Origin: Rhododendron vialii
Taxonomy: Eukaryota > Streptophyta > Magnoliopsida > Ericales > Ericaceae
Length of the DNA: 64,000 nucleotides
Assembly (NCBI RefSeq): GCF_030253575.1
Contig: NC_080558.1
Location: 72,001 to 136,000 of the forward strand
Direction of reading: 5' to 3'
Shown: positions 1 to 11,900 of the stretch, piece by piece
Layout: each line of letters opens with the position of its first letter
Numbering within the stretch: the stretch's first letter is position 1
The notes under the pieces: model-generated
Seen by the model: only the letters and a program-made list of their open reading frames with translations
The model's database searches: none
What the model was told of the DNA's origin: nothing
Translations under genes and position numbers: made by a program

Positions 1-1267
1 TTCAAAATAATGATCACAGCCAAACACTCCAAGCATGCATGCTATTGCCCTGTGTTAGTACCTAAAAATGATAATAGGTTTAAGTTACACTAGTCCAGTA
101 GGAAATTCTACGCTAAAATTATATGCAAGAGAAATGCAGGAATGATCACAAGGTAAGAATATGATGCAAACCATATGATAGGCAATAACTAAGGCTTAGC
201 AATCCAACAAACTCGATATGAAATTTGGTATACACCTCAACCTTTAACCGTTTCAACTTTCCATGTGTCCAACATCGCTTTATGTTAAGTGTCATGAGCT
301 GAAGCTCCTGCCGGGCCAGTTAAGAGATCTTGATACCCCCTGCCAGGCACCTACCCGTCGATAGGTCCTGAATGTATTCGTTGTGTCAACAAGTGTTCGA
401 GCGTAACATATCCTTATAACATGTCATTTCAATTCAATCGAAGTTCATATAATAATCAACGTCAAACTTTTACCGAGACGAGGGCAAGGGATGCAAAGGT
501 ACATAACGAACTCAACGAATATGTTTAACAATGTTATGGGGTGATTTGATGATGTTTAAAACAAGTTTGAAGTGATCGGGGGTCAAAATAATGAAGTTTG
601 GAGCAAAACAGCAAAACAGTCCTTAAACCCATTTGTATAGATACTGACATACAACAGAGCCTTAAAACGTTCCAGAGAATCTTGTATCGATACTGATTAG
701 AGCAGTATCGATACAGATGCCTGTTCGAGCAGATTTTCTACAGATTTCGACGATTTCAACAACAACAACCAAGGACACGATTTAAGGCTAGAAAACACTT
801 CTATTACATATATTGAGAGTTAGAATCACTACCTCGAGGCTGAAGAATGAAACCCACGAAAATACGAACCATAGCTTTCCGAAAATCGAAACCGAGTGCA
901 ATACATCTCCTCCGAGCCTACACCGACGGAATACGACCCACAATATGCATAGAGGGTGAAGGATTGAAGGTTGTTTTGAGTGGATTTTGAGTTGTTAGAG
1001 TGAAATTTAGAGAGAGAGCAAGAGAGATGGAGAGAGCCGAGAGAGGGAGAAAGAGCCAGGTGAGGGAGAGGAGGAAAAATGATCTCCTACACTCCCAGCC
1101 TCCTATATATACCCCATATTCACAAATCACACCTTATACCCTTTCACAATCAATTCTTTCACTTTGGCCCCAAATCACATAAACACTATTGATTCATATT
1201 TCTTTCTCAATAATCAAGCATTTATAAACACATTAACATTGATAAAATAAATATGGGTCTCTACAGT
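1..1267 (-). mobile_element. Partial long LTR of an LTR retrotransposon, truncated by the window edge
   Basis: Read on the minus strand, the segment starts with TGTAGAGACC at 1267, which fits a TG-type LTR end. A TATA box (TATATATA near 1105) is followed by a CT/GA-rich leader at about 1000-1080, as expected for an LTR promoter. The interior carries three copies of a TATCGATA-like palindrome at about 637-715. No long ORF is present. The other end lies outside the window, so length and superfamily cannot be fixed. It could also be an unrelated repeat; the TG end and TATA box are the only positive evidence. Confidence 0.45.
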
Positions 1268-3070
1268 GGGGCTCCACTGGAGGGAGAACATGAGACAACC
1301 AACTCTTTTTTTTTTTTCATGAAGACCAAACCAGTTTATTTAACGTTCGCCATACGGCATCTACAAATTATTCGGAATAAACCAAATCATACAACGCACA
1401 AAAAAACAGAAAAACAACCAGACCAAATTTGAGGCGACTCCGTCGAACTCCTAAGGGTTAAAACAACCAATTTCACCAAACTTGGTTTCTCATAATTTGT
1501 GAGACAATAGAAACTAGAAATTTTGATAAACTATAGATTTTGAAACAAAGGAAGAAACTAAATTTAAACAATAAGGGTTAAATATCACTGACACCCCATA
1601 ATTTTTCCTCAAGTACAATTGCCTACTCTATGGTTGGGAAATCCTCTTTGGGAAATGATTTTTCGGCCTCTTTAGAAGGTTTGGTGCTGAATTTCAATCA
1701 TACCCAACCATTAAGTTCTCTTTTGCAGGTTGACTCACGCATCAATATCTGCAAATTTTTTATAATAGAAGTGTTTTCCCCTCCTTTGTAATAAGGTCCC
1801 GTTCCGTTAAAGGAAATAAATAACCTATCTCGTAAAGCAGAAAATAAATATTTAAAAGATAAGAACCATAACAGAACGGGACCTAATACTAGTAAGACCA
1901 ACCGTATATCCAATCTCTCATTTATGTAGTACCGTTCACATCTCGAATCAAACCCGGGCAATACAAATTAATCTCGTTTTTATAAGGACACTTGAAAATG
2001 AATTTAAATTTAATATTTAATCTCATTTTTTTATAAGAATATTTATTTAATATTTAGGTCGCGTTCCACCTAACTTTTAGAGAAATAAGTTGGTTTTGTT
2101 CTTATTTTAATTTTTTTCGCATTTGTTAGTATTGCGCCAAATCTATTGTGGATTATTGATTCATTTCGACAAGAGAAATCGAAAAAATATAAAAGAAAAA
2201 TTATTTTTACCTAAATATTTTAGAAAATATTCATTTTTAAGAAAAAAAATTGAATATTGACAAAAAGTGCTAAAAGAAAGCAACCAAGAAGACAACTTCG
2301 GCGATTGAGTAACGGGGTCGCTTTCTCTCTCATTATTATTCACCAAGACAAGCACAAGTAGGATGTTTAAGTAAATTGTCCAAACCATAAAACCAATTCG
2401 ATCTAGACCAAACCGTTCTATTTGGTCCGGTTCTACGATCAGGTTATGGTTCCAAAAAAATAAGAACCGTTAATTTTGGTTCGGTTACTGGTTCTCAATT
2501 AATGAACTATAGTTAAAACCGAACTAGATCATTTAAAACTAAGATAAATATAAAAATACATATGTGTGTAATTAAATATGTATTTGAATTTTGTAGGTTA
2601 ATATTTTCTTTGTTAAACTTAATTTATTTAGAGATGAAATCTCATTTGTTTGGAAAGCTTTATTTTTTTCATTTCTTTCCTATTCTAGCAGATTATCTTC
2701 CCGTTTCTTTAATTTTAAGAGTTCATATTTTATGAATAAGTGTTTAGATGCTTATTGAATAGAATTGAAATCGAACCAAAATCGGACTGATCTTGCGATT
2801 TGGTTCTGGTTAGATTACATGCATATATTGGTTAGCTTCTGATTTCCAATTTTCAAGAATTGTTTCAAATGGTCCGATTACTGATTTTCTAGACAACCGG
2901 ACCAAACTGACCGTGTACACCTCTTCTTTATGTTCTTCATTGGGCCCTCTCCTTTTTCCAACTACTTCCACCGCTTCTAGGGATTGAGGCTTCTTTTCTA
3001 CCGGATTATTCCTGCTAGAAGAAGTAGAAGTGGTTGATGCTGCCGACGCCGACGTGCAGATAACTTTATA
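1268..3070. other. AT-rich spacer with small repeats, no gene seen
   Basis: No coding segment is recognisable. The stretch holds a small MITE at 1795-1883 (listed separately). At about 2390-2925 there is a degenerate area with many GGTTCGGTT / AACCGAACC-like words, ending in ACCGTGTACACC, a terminus type common in plant DNA transposons. The left end of that possible element was not found. Confidence 0.4.
1795..1883. mobile_element. Short MITE with GGTCCCGTTCC termini
   Basis: GGTCCCGTTCCGTT at 1795 is matched at 1870-1883 by its inverted copy with one mismatch, enclosing an AT-rich core. Flanking bases are TAA/TAA-like, so a 2-3 bp TA-type target duplication is possible but not certain. A related pair of ends is seen at 45013-45249. 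Confidence 0.55.
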
Positions 3071-3071
3071 G

Positions 3072-5862
3072 AATTGGTAGGATGGATGGTGATAAAGGTG
3101 GCGAGAACAACGCCAAGGCCTGAGCCAGGGCCAACACCGTCACCGAGGCCTTGTCCGATAGCATCTTAAAAAAACAATGGCTCGAAGCCCTTGAGGTAAG
3201 ATATTTGGTTCAAATTTTTGAAAGTTATTTGTAGTGTAACGAGCGGAGAGGGATAAATAAAAAATATTGAAAAACGTGTAGAGAAAAAAAATAAATAAAA
3301 TGAGAGTTGAACTAAACAAGCTGATTATAACTCCTTAAAAATCTTTTTGTTTCTCGCTGGATGATCCTCTTTTTTCTTTTTCTAATTTTCGTTACATTAA
3401 ACTTCTAATAGATCGCTACAAAATAAAATAGGAATCCAACCATGAGCTTGTCAATATGCCTTATCGAACGCAGATAGCTGCTCTTCATTCTTCTCAAAGC
3501 CTATTTTATGTCTACCACTGTGTTCGTTCCTTCTATTATACCTGTGACGCCCCCTTCATTGTATAATAATAGTATTCTTAAGCTTTGTTGGTAGTGTTCG
3601 GTTGCCTATTTAGTTTTGTTTTTGTTTTATTTTTCAATCATTACCTTACTTCTTTCTCTAATCATTACCTTATTTTTCTAATTATTATTTTCTCATCTTT
3701 TTCTATCTATCTCCAATCATTACCTACTCTCTAATCATTACCCTATTTCTCTCTCCATTCACTATCAAAACTAAATTAAACTAAACTGTCAACTTTACTT
3801 GTACATCATTAATCATTTAGGTGAATAGTGGTGGCCTTTTCAAATCTCCAGGTATTTGAGATGCTCAAGGAACAGTCTTTTTATCAACCAAAAAGATGGG
3901 ACTTTACATGAAGCTCCTTATTTTGCTTGGAAAATCTGGCCAACCCTAACGTGCTCATCAACTTTTCGAAGCAATGCTTGAAGAAGGATTAGAACCCACT
4001 TCCGAACTGTACACCGCCTTACTTGCTGCTTATTCTCGAAACAATCTCATTGATGAGGCGTTCTCCATTCTTGATAGAATGAAGACCCTGCCTCTTTGTC
4101 AGCCCGATGTTTACACGTACAGTATACTGATCAAGGCTTGCGTTGATGCTTCACAATTCAAGCTGGTTGACTTGAGTCCCTGTAAGAGCAAATGGCTGAG
4201 CGATTAATAACTCCAAACACTGTCACTCAAAACGTAGTCTTAAGCCAGTGGCGGCTCCAGAAATTTGTGATAGGGTGTTCAAAAATTAACTTAACTCTAC
4301 TAGCTGATATATTAACTAATAATATGTGTACATGAATCTCATATAGTTGTATAAATAGTATGGTCAAAAAACATAACTTTTGTTCTTAAAAAATTAACTA
4401 CGGGGCGAAATGAAAACTTAAAAATATATACTATTTTTTAACAAAAATTTATTTTTTTCAAAAGTTGTTGTATTTTGTAGTAGACAATGTTTCGAGAATA
4501 GAGAGGGTAAAGTTTTACAGTTTTCATATTTTTTGTCAACATTTAATTAGCATATTAATCTACTAAAACCTTTGTGAAAGAAATTGTAGCGATTACCTTA
4601 GGGTTGACGTTCTCAAAAATATTTTTAAGATGACATGATGAGATTTTCTATCGTATTCTTAAATTCGGAGGAATATTATTCAAGTAAACGGGGTTTGCAA
4701 TGTTGTTGAATTTTTTTAAAGTTTTGTCCATAATTTTGTAAGCTAACTAGACACACACACAAAAAAAAAGGTTTGCAATGTTGTTGAATTTTTTTAAAGT
4801 TTTGTCCATAATTTTGTAAGCTAACTAGACACACACAAAAAAAAGGTTATTGTCATGAATGCAAAATTAACACATTTAGATCATCGACAATAAAGATGGA
4901 GAAAGGATGTAAAGCATAATACTTACACCAATATATTCTTCTTTTCACTTTCTTTTTACAATTTTTTTACTATGATCATGAGCTTTATTTGATGCAATGT
5001 GTTAAGTGTTCAAATATGAATTATGTACCAAGATTGACAAGCTGTAATTGGGTTGTGATTGAGTATTCAATTCGTTTTGGGCTGTAATTGGGTTGTGATT
5101 GAGTATTCAATTCGTTTTGGGTTAGGTGTTCAATTCTTTTTGCGTTAGGTGTTCAAGACTTTTAGAATAAAGTGTTCATTGATATTTACGTTGGGTGTTC
5201 AAAGAAATGCTAGCTCATAATTTTTACATATATTCTAAGCACAAAAAATTTGTTCGGGTGTTCAGTTGACCATGCAACCTATAACATGGAGCCGCCTCTG
5301 TCTTAAGCTGCTATGGAAAGGCAGGTAAGTTAGACCAGACGGAGAAAGTGCTCTCGGGAATGCTCGAGAGTGCCAGAGCTATGCCCGATGTATGGACAAT
5401 GAACACTAGTCTTACCCTTTTAATATTCTCATTGGTGCTTGCGGGAAGAAATGAATGTACGGAAAAATGTCATCAGTGATGGAGTACATGCGCAAGCATT
5501 CATTTCCTTGGACAATGTCAACTTACGATAATGTGATTGAAGTATTTTCAGAGGCAGGTGATGTGAAACACATGGAGTATACGTTTGAACAGAGGCGTGC
5601 AGAGGGTATGAAGGCAGACACCAAGACTTTCTGCTGTCTTGTTAGAGGATATGGTAATGCGCCTGTCTTTCATAAGATCATTAGCAGAGTCCAGCTGGCT
5701 GGGAAGTTGGAGATACCCGAGAACACTACATTTTGTAATGCTGTTATTTTTGCTTGTGCAAAGGCGGAGGATACGATGGAGATGGAGAGGGTATTTGAGA
5801 GAAGGAAAGATAAGCAGAGCCAACCCGATTCTACTACTTACTCTATCATGGTGCCTAACTGA
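3072..5862 (+). pseudogene. PPR-protein pseudogene split by a hAT insertion
   Basis: The conceptual translation resembles a plastid-type P-class PPR protein of the EMB2750/At3g06430 kind. A first exon ends at 3195 (KKQWLEALE then GTAAG) and a second starts at 3852 after CTCCAG, with repeats such as LYTALLAAYSRNNLIDEA and PDVYTYSILIKA. It is dead. There is an in-frame stop in the presumed exon 1 leader (about 3121), a frameshift near 3896 and a TAA near 3947. A 1,055-bp transposon splits the exon at 4246-5300. After the insertion the frame reopens (SCYGKAGKLDQTEKVL). About one PPR repeat is missing between TMNT and FNILIGA near 5405-5430, a TGA follows near 5450, and the C terminus ends early. 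Open parts are 3974-4207 and 5455-5862. The intron at 3196-3851 carries repeated AATCATTACC words. No intact parent copy is in the window. Confidence 0.85.
4246..5300. mobile_element. Non-autonomous hAT element (copy 1) inside the PPR pseudogene
   Basis: The ends are CAGTGGCGGCTCC and its inverted copy GGAGCCGCCTCTG (12 of 13 match). Both flanks carry the 8-bp TSD TCTTAAGC (4238-4245 and 5301-5308), diagnostic of hAT-superfamily insertion. No transposase ORF remains. Two internal tandem duplications are visible: a unit of about 78 bp at 4690-4847 and a unit of about 40 bp at 5042-5120. Removing the element restores the continuity of the PPR exon. Confidence 0.93.
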
Positions 5863-7754
5863 GAGGTAAGATAGTCAGTGTGGCTTAAATAATATTTCAA
5901 ATGCATTTGTCGCTTTAGCAATAGGAATACTGATTGATCAGATTATCAAGCTGTCACATTCAGGGAGTGAACTGCAATATCTGCTACTCAGTCTTAATGT
6001 GTTTGTAAAGCACCTTCTGTGGAAAGCCTTGATCCTTACTTAATGGAAAGCATCCAGCTTATGTTTGTTTTCTAATAAATTTAGGGTTCCTTTCGTACTT
6101 TCTATGGGAAGATTGTTCAGTTGCTGTAAAGTGAATTCATACTGATATTTATGGTTACAAAACTTCGTGAGGAGTTGTACCAAGGATATATTGCTACCTC
6201 TTTTTGGAGTTCTAATTTCTATCACTGTAATGAATTTTTTTGGTTTGTTTGGAACAAGAAAATCAGAAGGTAAATGGGGTCGAACTAGAAATTGTTATTG
6301 AGACCTCCAGTGTAAAAGGCTAAGAGGTGGAAGATAGCAGTTACAGTACATGGCACATTGAGTGGCCAGGCAGTTGTTGCGTAGGTAGCTCTTGCACATC
6401 CTAAAGTTCATTCTTTAACGTGCCAACTGAAGACGTAAGGTATTGGAACTTGGGACGGGTACAGTTAGGGGGGTTGTCTCCTCCTCCCACCATGAGACTT
6501 TCATGTCCTAGCTAGGACCACAACACAGCTTAGGAATCGCATCATCATCGTGCATCAGTGCTCAAGTCCTGTCCGCCAAACTAAGGAGGCACAATCCACA
6601 AAGTAAATCCTCTGTAAATGTCTTTAGTTTTGTTGAGGTCGAGCCAACATTGATACATTACCTTTCCCTACTAGATGTAAATGGATGAATCTATAAACAG
6701 CCTTGCTGATACTAACTCAAGAAAAAAGCTAGCTGAACCTTCCTGTTGCTTTACGTTTGTCAAATTCACGAGTTATATTCATCAATCTCTCAGGTCTAAT
6801 AATTTTACAGTTGTCGGTAGAGATAAATGCACAATCAGTAGTGGGGGCAAAAGTTCAATTTTGCCAATCTGGTTTTGCTTTGGTGAAGATGTATTCCACC
6901 AAAATAAAGTCTGTGTAGCCATATTTCATATTTGATTAAAAGTCACTCAACCAAATCAGTCTAACTTGAAGAAATGATTATGTGTATGATACTTCAATAA
7001 TGTAGATGCAAATGATTTTCCCTTCACCAATCATATAAATCATGACTCTTTCACACCTATTCCAGTGTTACGGGTCACTTACACTTACAGTATACATATG
7101 AATGGCATAGCAGAGCAAAACACAATATTCATCAAAAGAGAGAAGGTACCTCTATCACACAACACAAGGGATTCATAGCAAACTACATTGCAAGAGGATA
7201 TGGGGTTTTTTGTTGAAAAACAAAACTGATGGGACAATGAATTAGGAGGTTTTTTTAGGGGGCAACCTGAAGACATTATGGGGTCATAGGACAAATAATA
7301 GTTGTGGAAGAGTAAAATGGGGGGCATCTGGGCCTATACTAAATTCCTCACTGGCCACAACTGAAACGAGAGTCAGTGAGTTTGCATTTTTTTCTCCTTA
7401 GACAGAGGTATTCTAACCTGGGCAACAAGTTAAATAGATATATAATTTAATTCAACTAAACAGCTGTGACTAATGGGTTGAATGTAGTTATGCAGCAATA
7501 GTGTTTTGATTCGCATGTTGGAGCCATTAGGTGCACGATAGCATTTGCAAATAAGTTAATTGCACATTTACCTTAAATAGCGGCTATGGAAGAGGCTTCC
7601 AAGATTTCATGACCTAGTTTGGCTTCATTCTTGCAACAAATCAATACAGAGTACATAGCCTTCGTATGCATATTGACTGAATGGAAACCTCTATGTATGT
7701 AAAGTAAATGACCATGTCTGTGTGTATCTCCATGTAAAACTTCATGGCTCTTCA
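5863..7754. other. Spacer, no gene recognised
   Basis: Only short, unconvincing ORFs occur. No splice-linked protein similarity, RNA gene or delimited repeat was recognised between the PPR relic and hAT copy 2. Confidence 0.5.
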
Positions 7755-8304
7755 CAGTGGCGGAGGGAGAATAGGACGAGCGGGGGCACGCGCCCCCACT
7801 CAATTTCTTTTCTTTTCTTTTTAAATTTAAGATTTTAAAATGTATATTTTGTATTTTCTCTAGTTAATTGTATTTTCTCTAGTCAAATATCATTTCATTC
7901 TCAATTTCTTTACCACATATTTGAACATTGTCATTATACTGGCGAAATGAGATGTCTAATGTGAAAAATAGCCGCCACTTACTATTTAAAACTTTCTAAT
8001 GCATAATGTCCAAAATTCAAAAATGCCTAAACCATGGGTTATATGTTTTATACTTTAGCAATTATTAACAATGGGAGCAATAATGCTAAATATTGTGTAG
8101 TGAATTGCTCTTAGACTTGATCCGCTGAGACAATTCAAGTAATTCGATTGTTTTTAAATTCTATGTAATTTACTATATTAAAAAATTATGTTAGGTTTTT
8201 CAATTCTTAGCACAAATGTTTTAGCGTTGCTTAAAACGAAATTTTATGATTGAAATGTGTTTAAAAGGTGCCCCCACTTACATAGTTTTCTGGCTACGCC
8301 ACTG
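7755..8304. mobile_element. Non-autonomous hAT element (copy 2)
   Basis: It begins CAGTGGCGGAGGG and ends GGCTACGCCACTG, flanked by the perfect 8-bp TSD GCTCTTCA (7747-7754 and 8305-8312). Just inside both ends are GTGCCCCC-type subterminal words (GGGGGCACGCGCCCCC near 7784; GTGCCCCCAC near 8270). The 550-bp body is AT-rich with no ORF. Confidence 0.93.
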
Positions 8305-8312
8305 GCTCTTCA

Positions 8313-8909
8313 TGCCATTTTCCTTTCTAAGAGTCGTATTATTGTTGTGTGATGGTGTGAATGATATTCCTACTGATGCTTTATTGATTATGTGATTGGA
8401 TTTATCCTTCAGTTGTGCTTTTATGATGTAATAACCACAGTGTTGTTTTTCCTGGAAAATAGTGTTACATAATTTTGATGCGTTATACCAAGTTACCCAG
8501 AAAAAGTATAAGAAAGGAAAGAATCAATCATACATTAAGCATTTGTTGATCATATAATCAATGGGATTTAGCTTCCTATAACCCAACAATATGGATGCCA
8601 AGCAAGCCTAGACTTTAAGCTATGAAAGTGGGAATAAAGCAAGTGTATAGTGTGCTTTGAGGCAACTTAGCATAGAGCAATTCCAGGAACTGTAACCTCT
8701 AGAATGTTCAGGGAATAAAGCATGGGTATTAGCACGGGTATTACGTAAACTGTAGCTGTTGAAGCACCATAAGCTTTTTCACAGTCCATGACAATTGAGG
8801 CACTGCATACAGAATGGCAGATGTTTATAATGAAACCATGGTCAATACATTATGTTTTAGTAGAGCATCAGGATATTCCCCAGCTGTTATTGTTCGAGTC
8901 ATTATGTTT
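8313..8909. other. 3' flank of the PDR transporter gene
   Basis: AT-rich sequence downstream of the minus-strand stop codon at 8910. It presumably includes the 3'UTR and polyadenylation region. No other feature is recognised. Confidence 0.4.
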
Positions 8910-11900
8910 TTACCTTCTTTGGAAGTTCAATTTTGTTATGCAATATGCAAATAGAGACGCATAGACAATTGGGAAAGCAAGAAGAACAAAAGCAACAAGA
9001 CCTAAATGATCATGACGAAAGCCATAAAATTCTTCAATGAAGGAGCTAATTGTCTTTGGCTCCCCAAATATCAGTATCTTTTTGTTCTCATCTCCGTATT
9101 GTGATGTCAGAAGGCCATTCAGGGACCAAGATGTAGGACAAATCCAATAGCACCAAACCCACCACTTAGGAATTTTCTGCACATAAAAAAACAAAGTCAG
9201 TACCATGTGCCCATTTTTACTTGCAATGAGAAGTTAACATTCAATGTATGCATACGGGTTGGATGCGCTCTTTCACGGAGCATGGAAATTGTTTTGCTTC
9301 CCTCAAAATTTGAATATCCTGTTTAATTTAGAAGTAGGAAGAGTTTTGGAGATCTATGCCATCTTTTTATAAGGTCTCATTGGTTATGGCTTCAATGAAA
9401 TTTGAAGGTATACTCAACATATAGCAATTCCAGCGAAAATTGGAGTCTATTGTGAAAGTTATAGGGAATAATTTTAGATTGATGAAAGGAAATTGGCCGC
9501 AATACTTTTGCCTTTTTGAATGGAAGTCCTACATATGATTCTCAGTTGCAAATAAAACAACCAAGTTTTATGAGATTGCTCACCTTTTTATGTTCTCAAC
9601 CACATGAGTGGGACGTTGTTGACAAACCAAGTGAAAGAGCAAACTATAATTAATTGCCTCTTTTTGTGACTCATCACAACAATTAAGTTCGATGTCTATG
9701 GGTCTGAACCTGTCTACGAGAATCATGTTCCATGTCTTTTAACCCCAAGGGTTTGGTCGAGTGGGAGTATAAAGGCAAGTACGGGGCTTACCCCCCAAGC
9801 TTGAGGGTTTGAATCTCACCACCAACCAAAAAAACTCATGGCCACAGGAGGTTTTCCCAGATGTTAACTTAAGGGCCTGAGATTAGTCGAGGTGCACGCA
9901 AGCTAGCCCGGACACCTAGTTATCAAAAAAATTAAGTTTGATGTCTTTCTTATATGACAGTGCCTAGTTCCGTTAGCAATGTAATAGAACAATGCAGACA
10001 AGTGTAGGATTTAATTTTCTTGCTAATAGGCCACTTGAATAAGGGATGGAAGGGTTTACCGGTCCTGGCATGAGGAAGCCTGCGAAAAGATTCAGTATTG
10101 TGTAGACTGCAGTTGCCAATATGGAAGCTACTTGGACATTTGAGCTTAATGAGACTATCAGCATCCCAAGGTATACGAAATACAGGAAGGTGCAAAACGT
10201 GGCGTAGAAGTACCAGAAGACCTTGTAAGCTGACCAGTAATATCCTATTGACGGATAGGTAAGGGCCACAAACAAAATTGCTTGAAATAAGGTATACGGT
10301 ACTTCAATGGCCACCTAGAATCTCAACAAGTAGCACTTCCATTAACCATATAAGCATCAAGAAACATAATACTTCTGATTATCGGTATTGTATTTATGAA
10401 AAAAAAGCAATAGTGCACCTGTGCAAATGAATATGCCCATGATGAGTACATCCCAGCAAATTTTTCCCGGTACAATACTGTGCGCTCAGTGGCCACATAT
10501 GGTAGTAGTGTTGAACAGTTATTTATGCCCAAGAAAATGACAGCAATAAACATTGATCCAAGTATGCTCATCAAATCTTGCTCATTGTTTCTTCAAAAGA
10601 AAGAAAAAACATGTTATACGATAGGATGTTATTATGCCTTAGGTAAAAAGAAATGGAAAATTATGTATGTATGTTGGAACCCTTCTATTATCTGACGTAG
10701 TCCATATGATTTCGGTATTATTGGGTTGAGCATTCAGAGTTACCCTGTTTAGGTCCTTGTCTACAAATGGTATTCTGCGGTTTTAGTGGATAAGATAACA
10801 GAACGCATGATGTCTGTGACGAAATCTTTCCCAGTCTGTTTGGATGTGAGTTGATATGTGTGGTTTATCTATTTCTCTTCTTGGTTATTAGTAGAGAAGT
10901 ACGTGAAGTTCCAGAAAATAAACCAAAATAGAATGGGCTCGAAATCCTAGCTCTAAAGTAAATTCATTTGGGCTACTTTCTCCATGGACCACTAGTGATA
11001 TTAAATTGGTATCTCTCTAGACCTTACAAGTTTTATTAGATGGAGAAGTTCTGCTATTTAGATAAACATCCTTGGGATTTACTTGTGAGGATTGTTTGTC
11101 ATGCTGATTTTTAATGCAGATTGAACAAACAAAGGACTTACATATTTTGCCCTTTCTGCCAGAAGACTGCCCCAAACAACACAGATGCGACAATCATATA
11201 TGTGAACCGCACCAAGTTGTATTCCGGACTTCTCCAATAGGATAAGTGTTGTTTCCAAAGGCATGCCAAAAACTGTTCCCAGCTATTCTGTGGAAAACGA
11301 GTGGGGAAGTGCAAGCTTTTTGAAGCTGGTGGTGGCTTGCTGACCTGTCTCACCAACTCGACAGTGTTTCTAGGACCAGAAGAACAAGATAAGTGTTTGG
11401 TTAGTGCAGAATGAGAATTAATTCAGACTATATGCATTGACAAATCAGAAACAACTTAACCAGGAATGCTAGTCATATATCCCACAAAAAGTAGAATGAT
11501 ATAGAGATCTAGGTACATGGGTTCATGTCTTTACGTGTCACGGCATGTCACCTTAGTTGGCTCCATGATCTCACATCAAGAAACCCTGTCTAGGATCTTA
11601 CCCAAGGATAGAGTCTCTAAGATCTCATGATGCATGTTTCCCCTTTCCCCTTTCCCGTTTTCCTTTGTGCTTTCCTTTCTGCTTGGATCACCTATATCTT
11701 GTTAATGGCTAAAAACCAATTATTTGTGGGGTCAAACTAAACAACTGAAAAGCCCCATATGGAACGATTAGAGGCTAGGTTTGGCGGGGAGGGGTGCCTA
11801 ACACCTTCCCCTCACTGTACGCTTGGCTCCTGAAAACAGAATCTCTGTCTGGTTTCTTGGTTCCTAGAACCAAGTGGCAACTCTAAACAAATTAACACGA

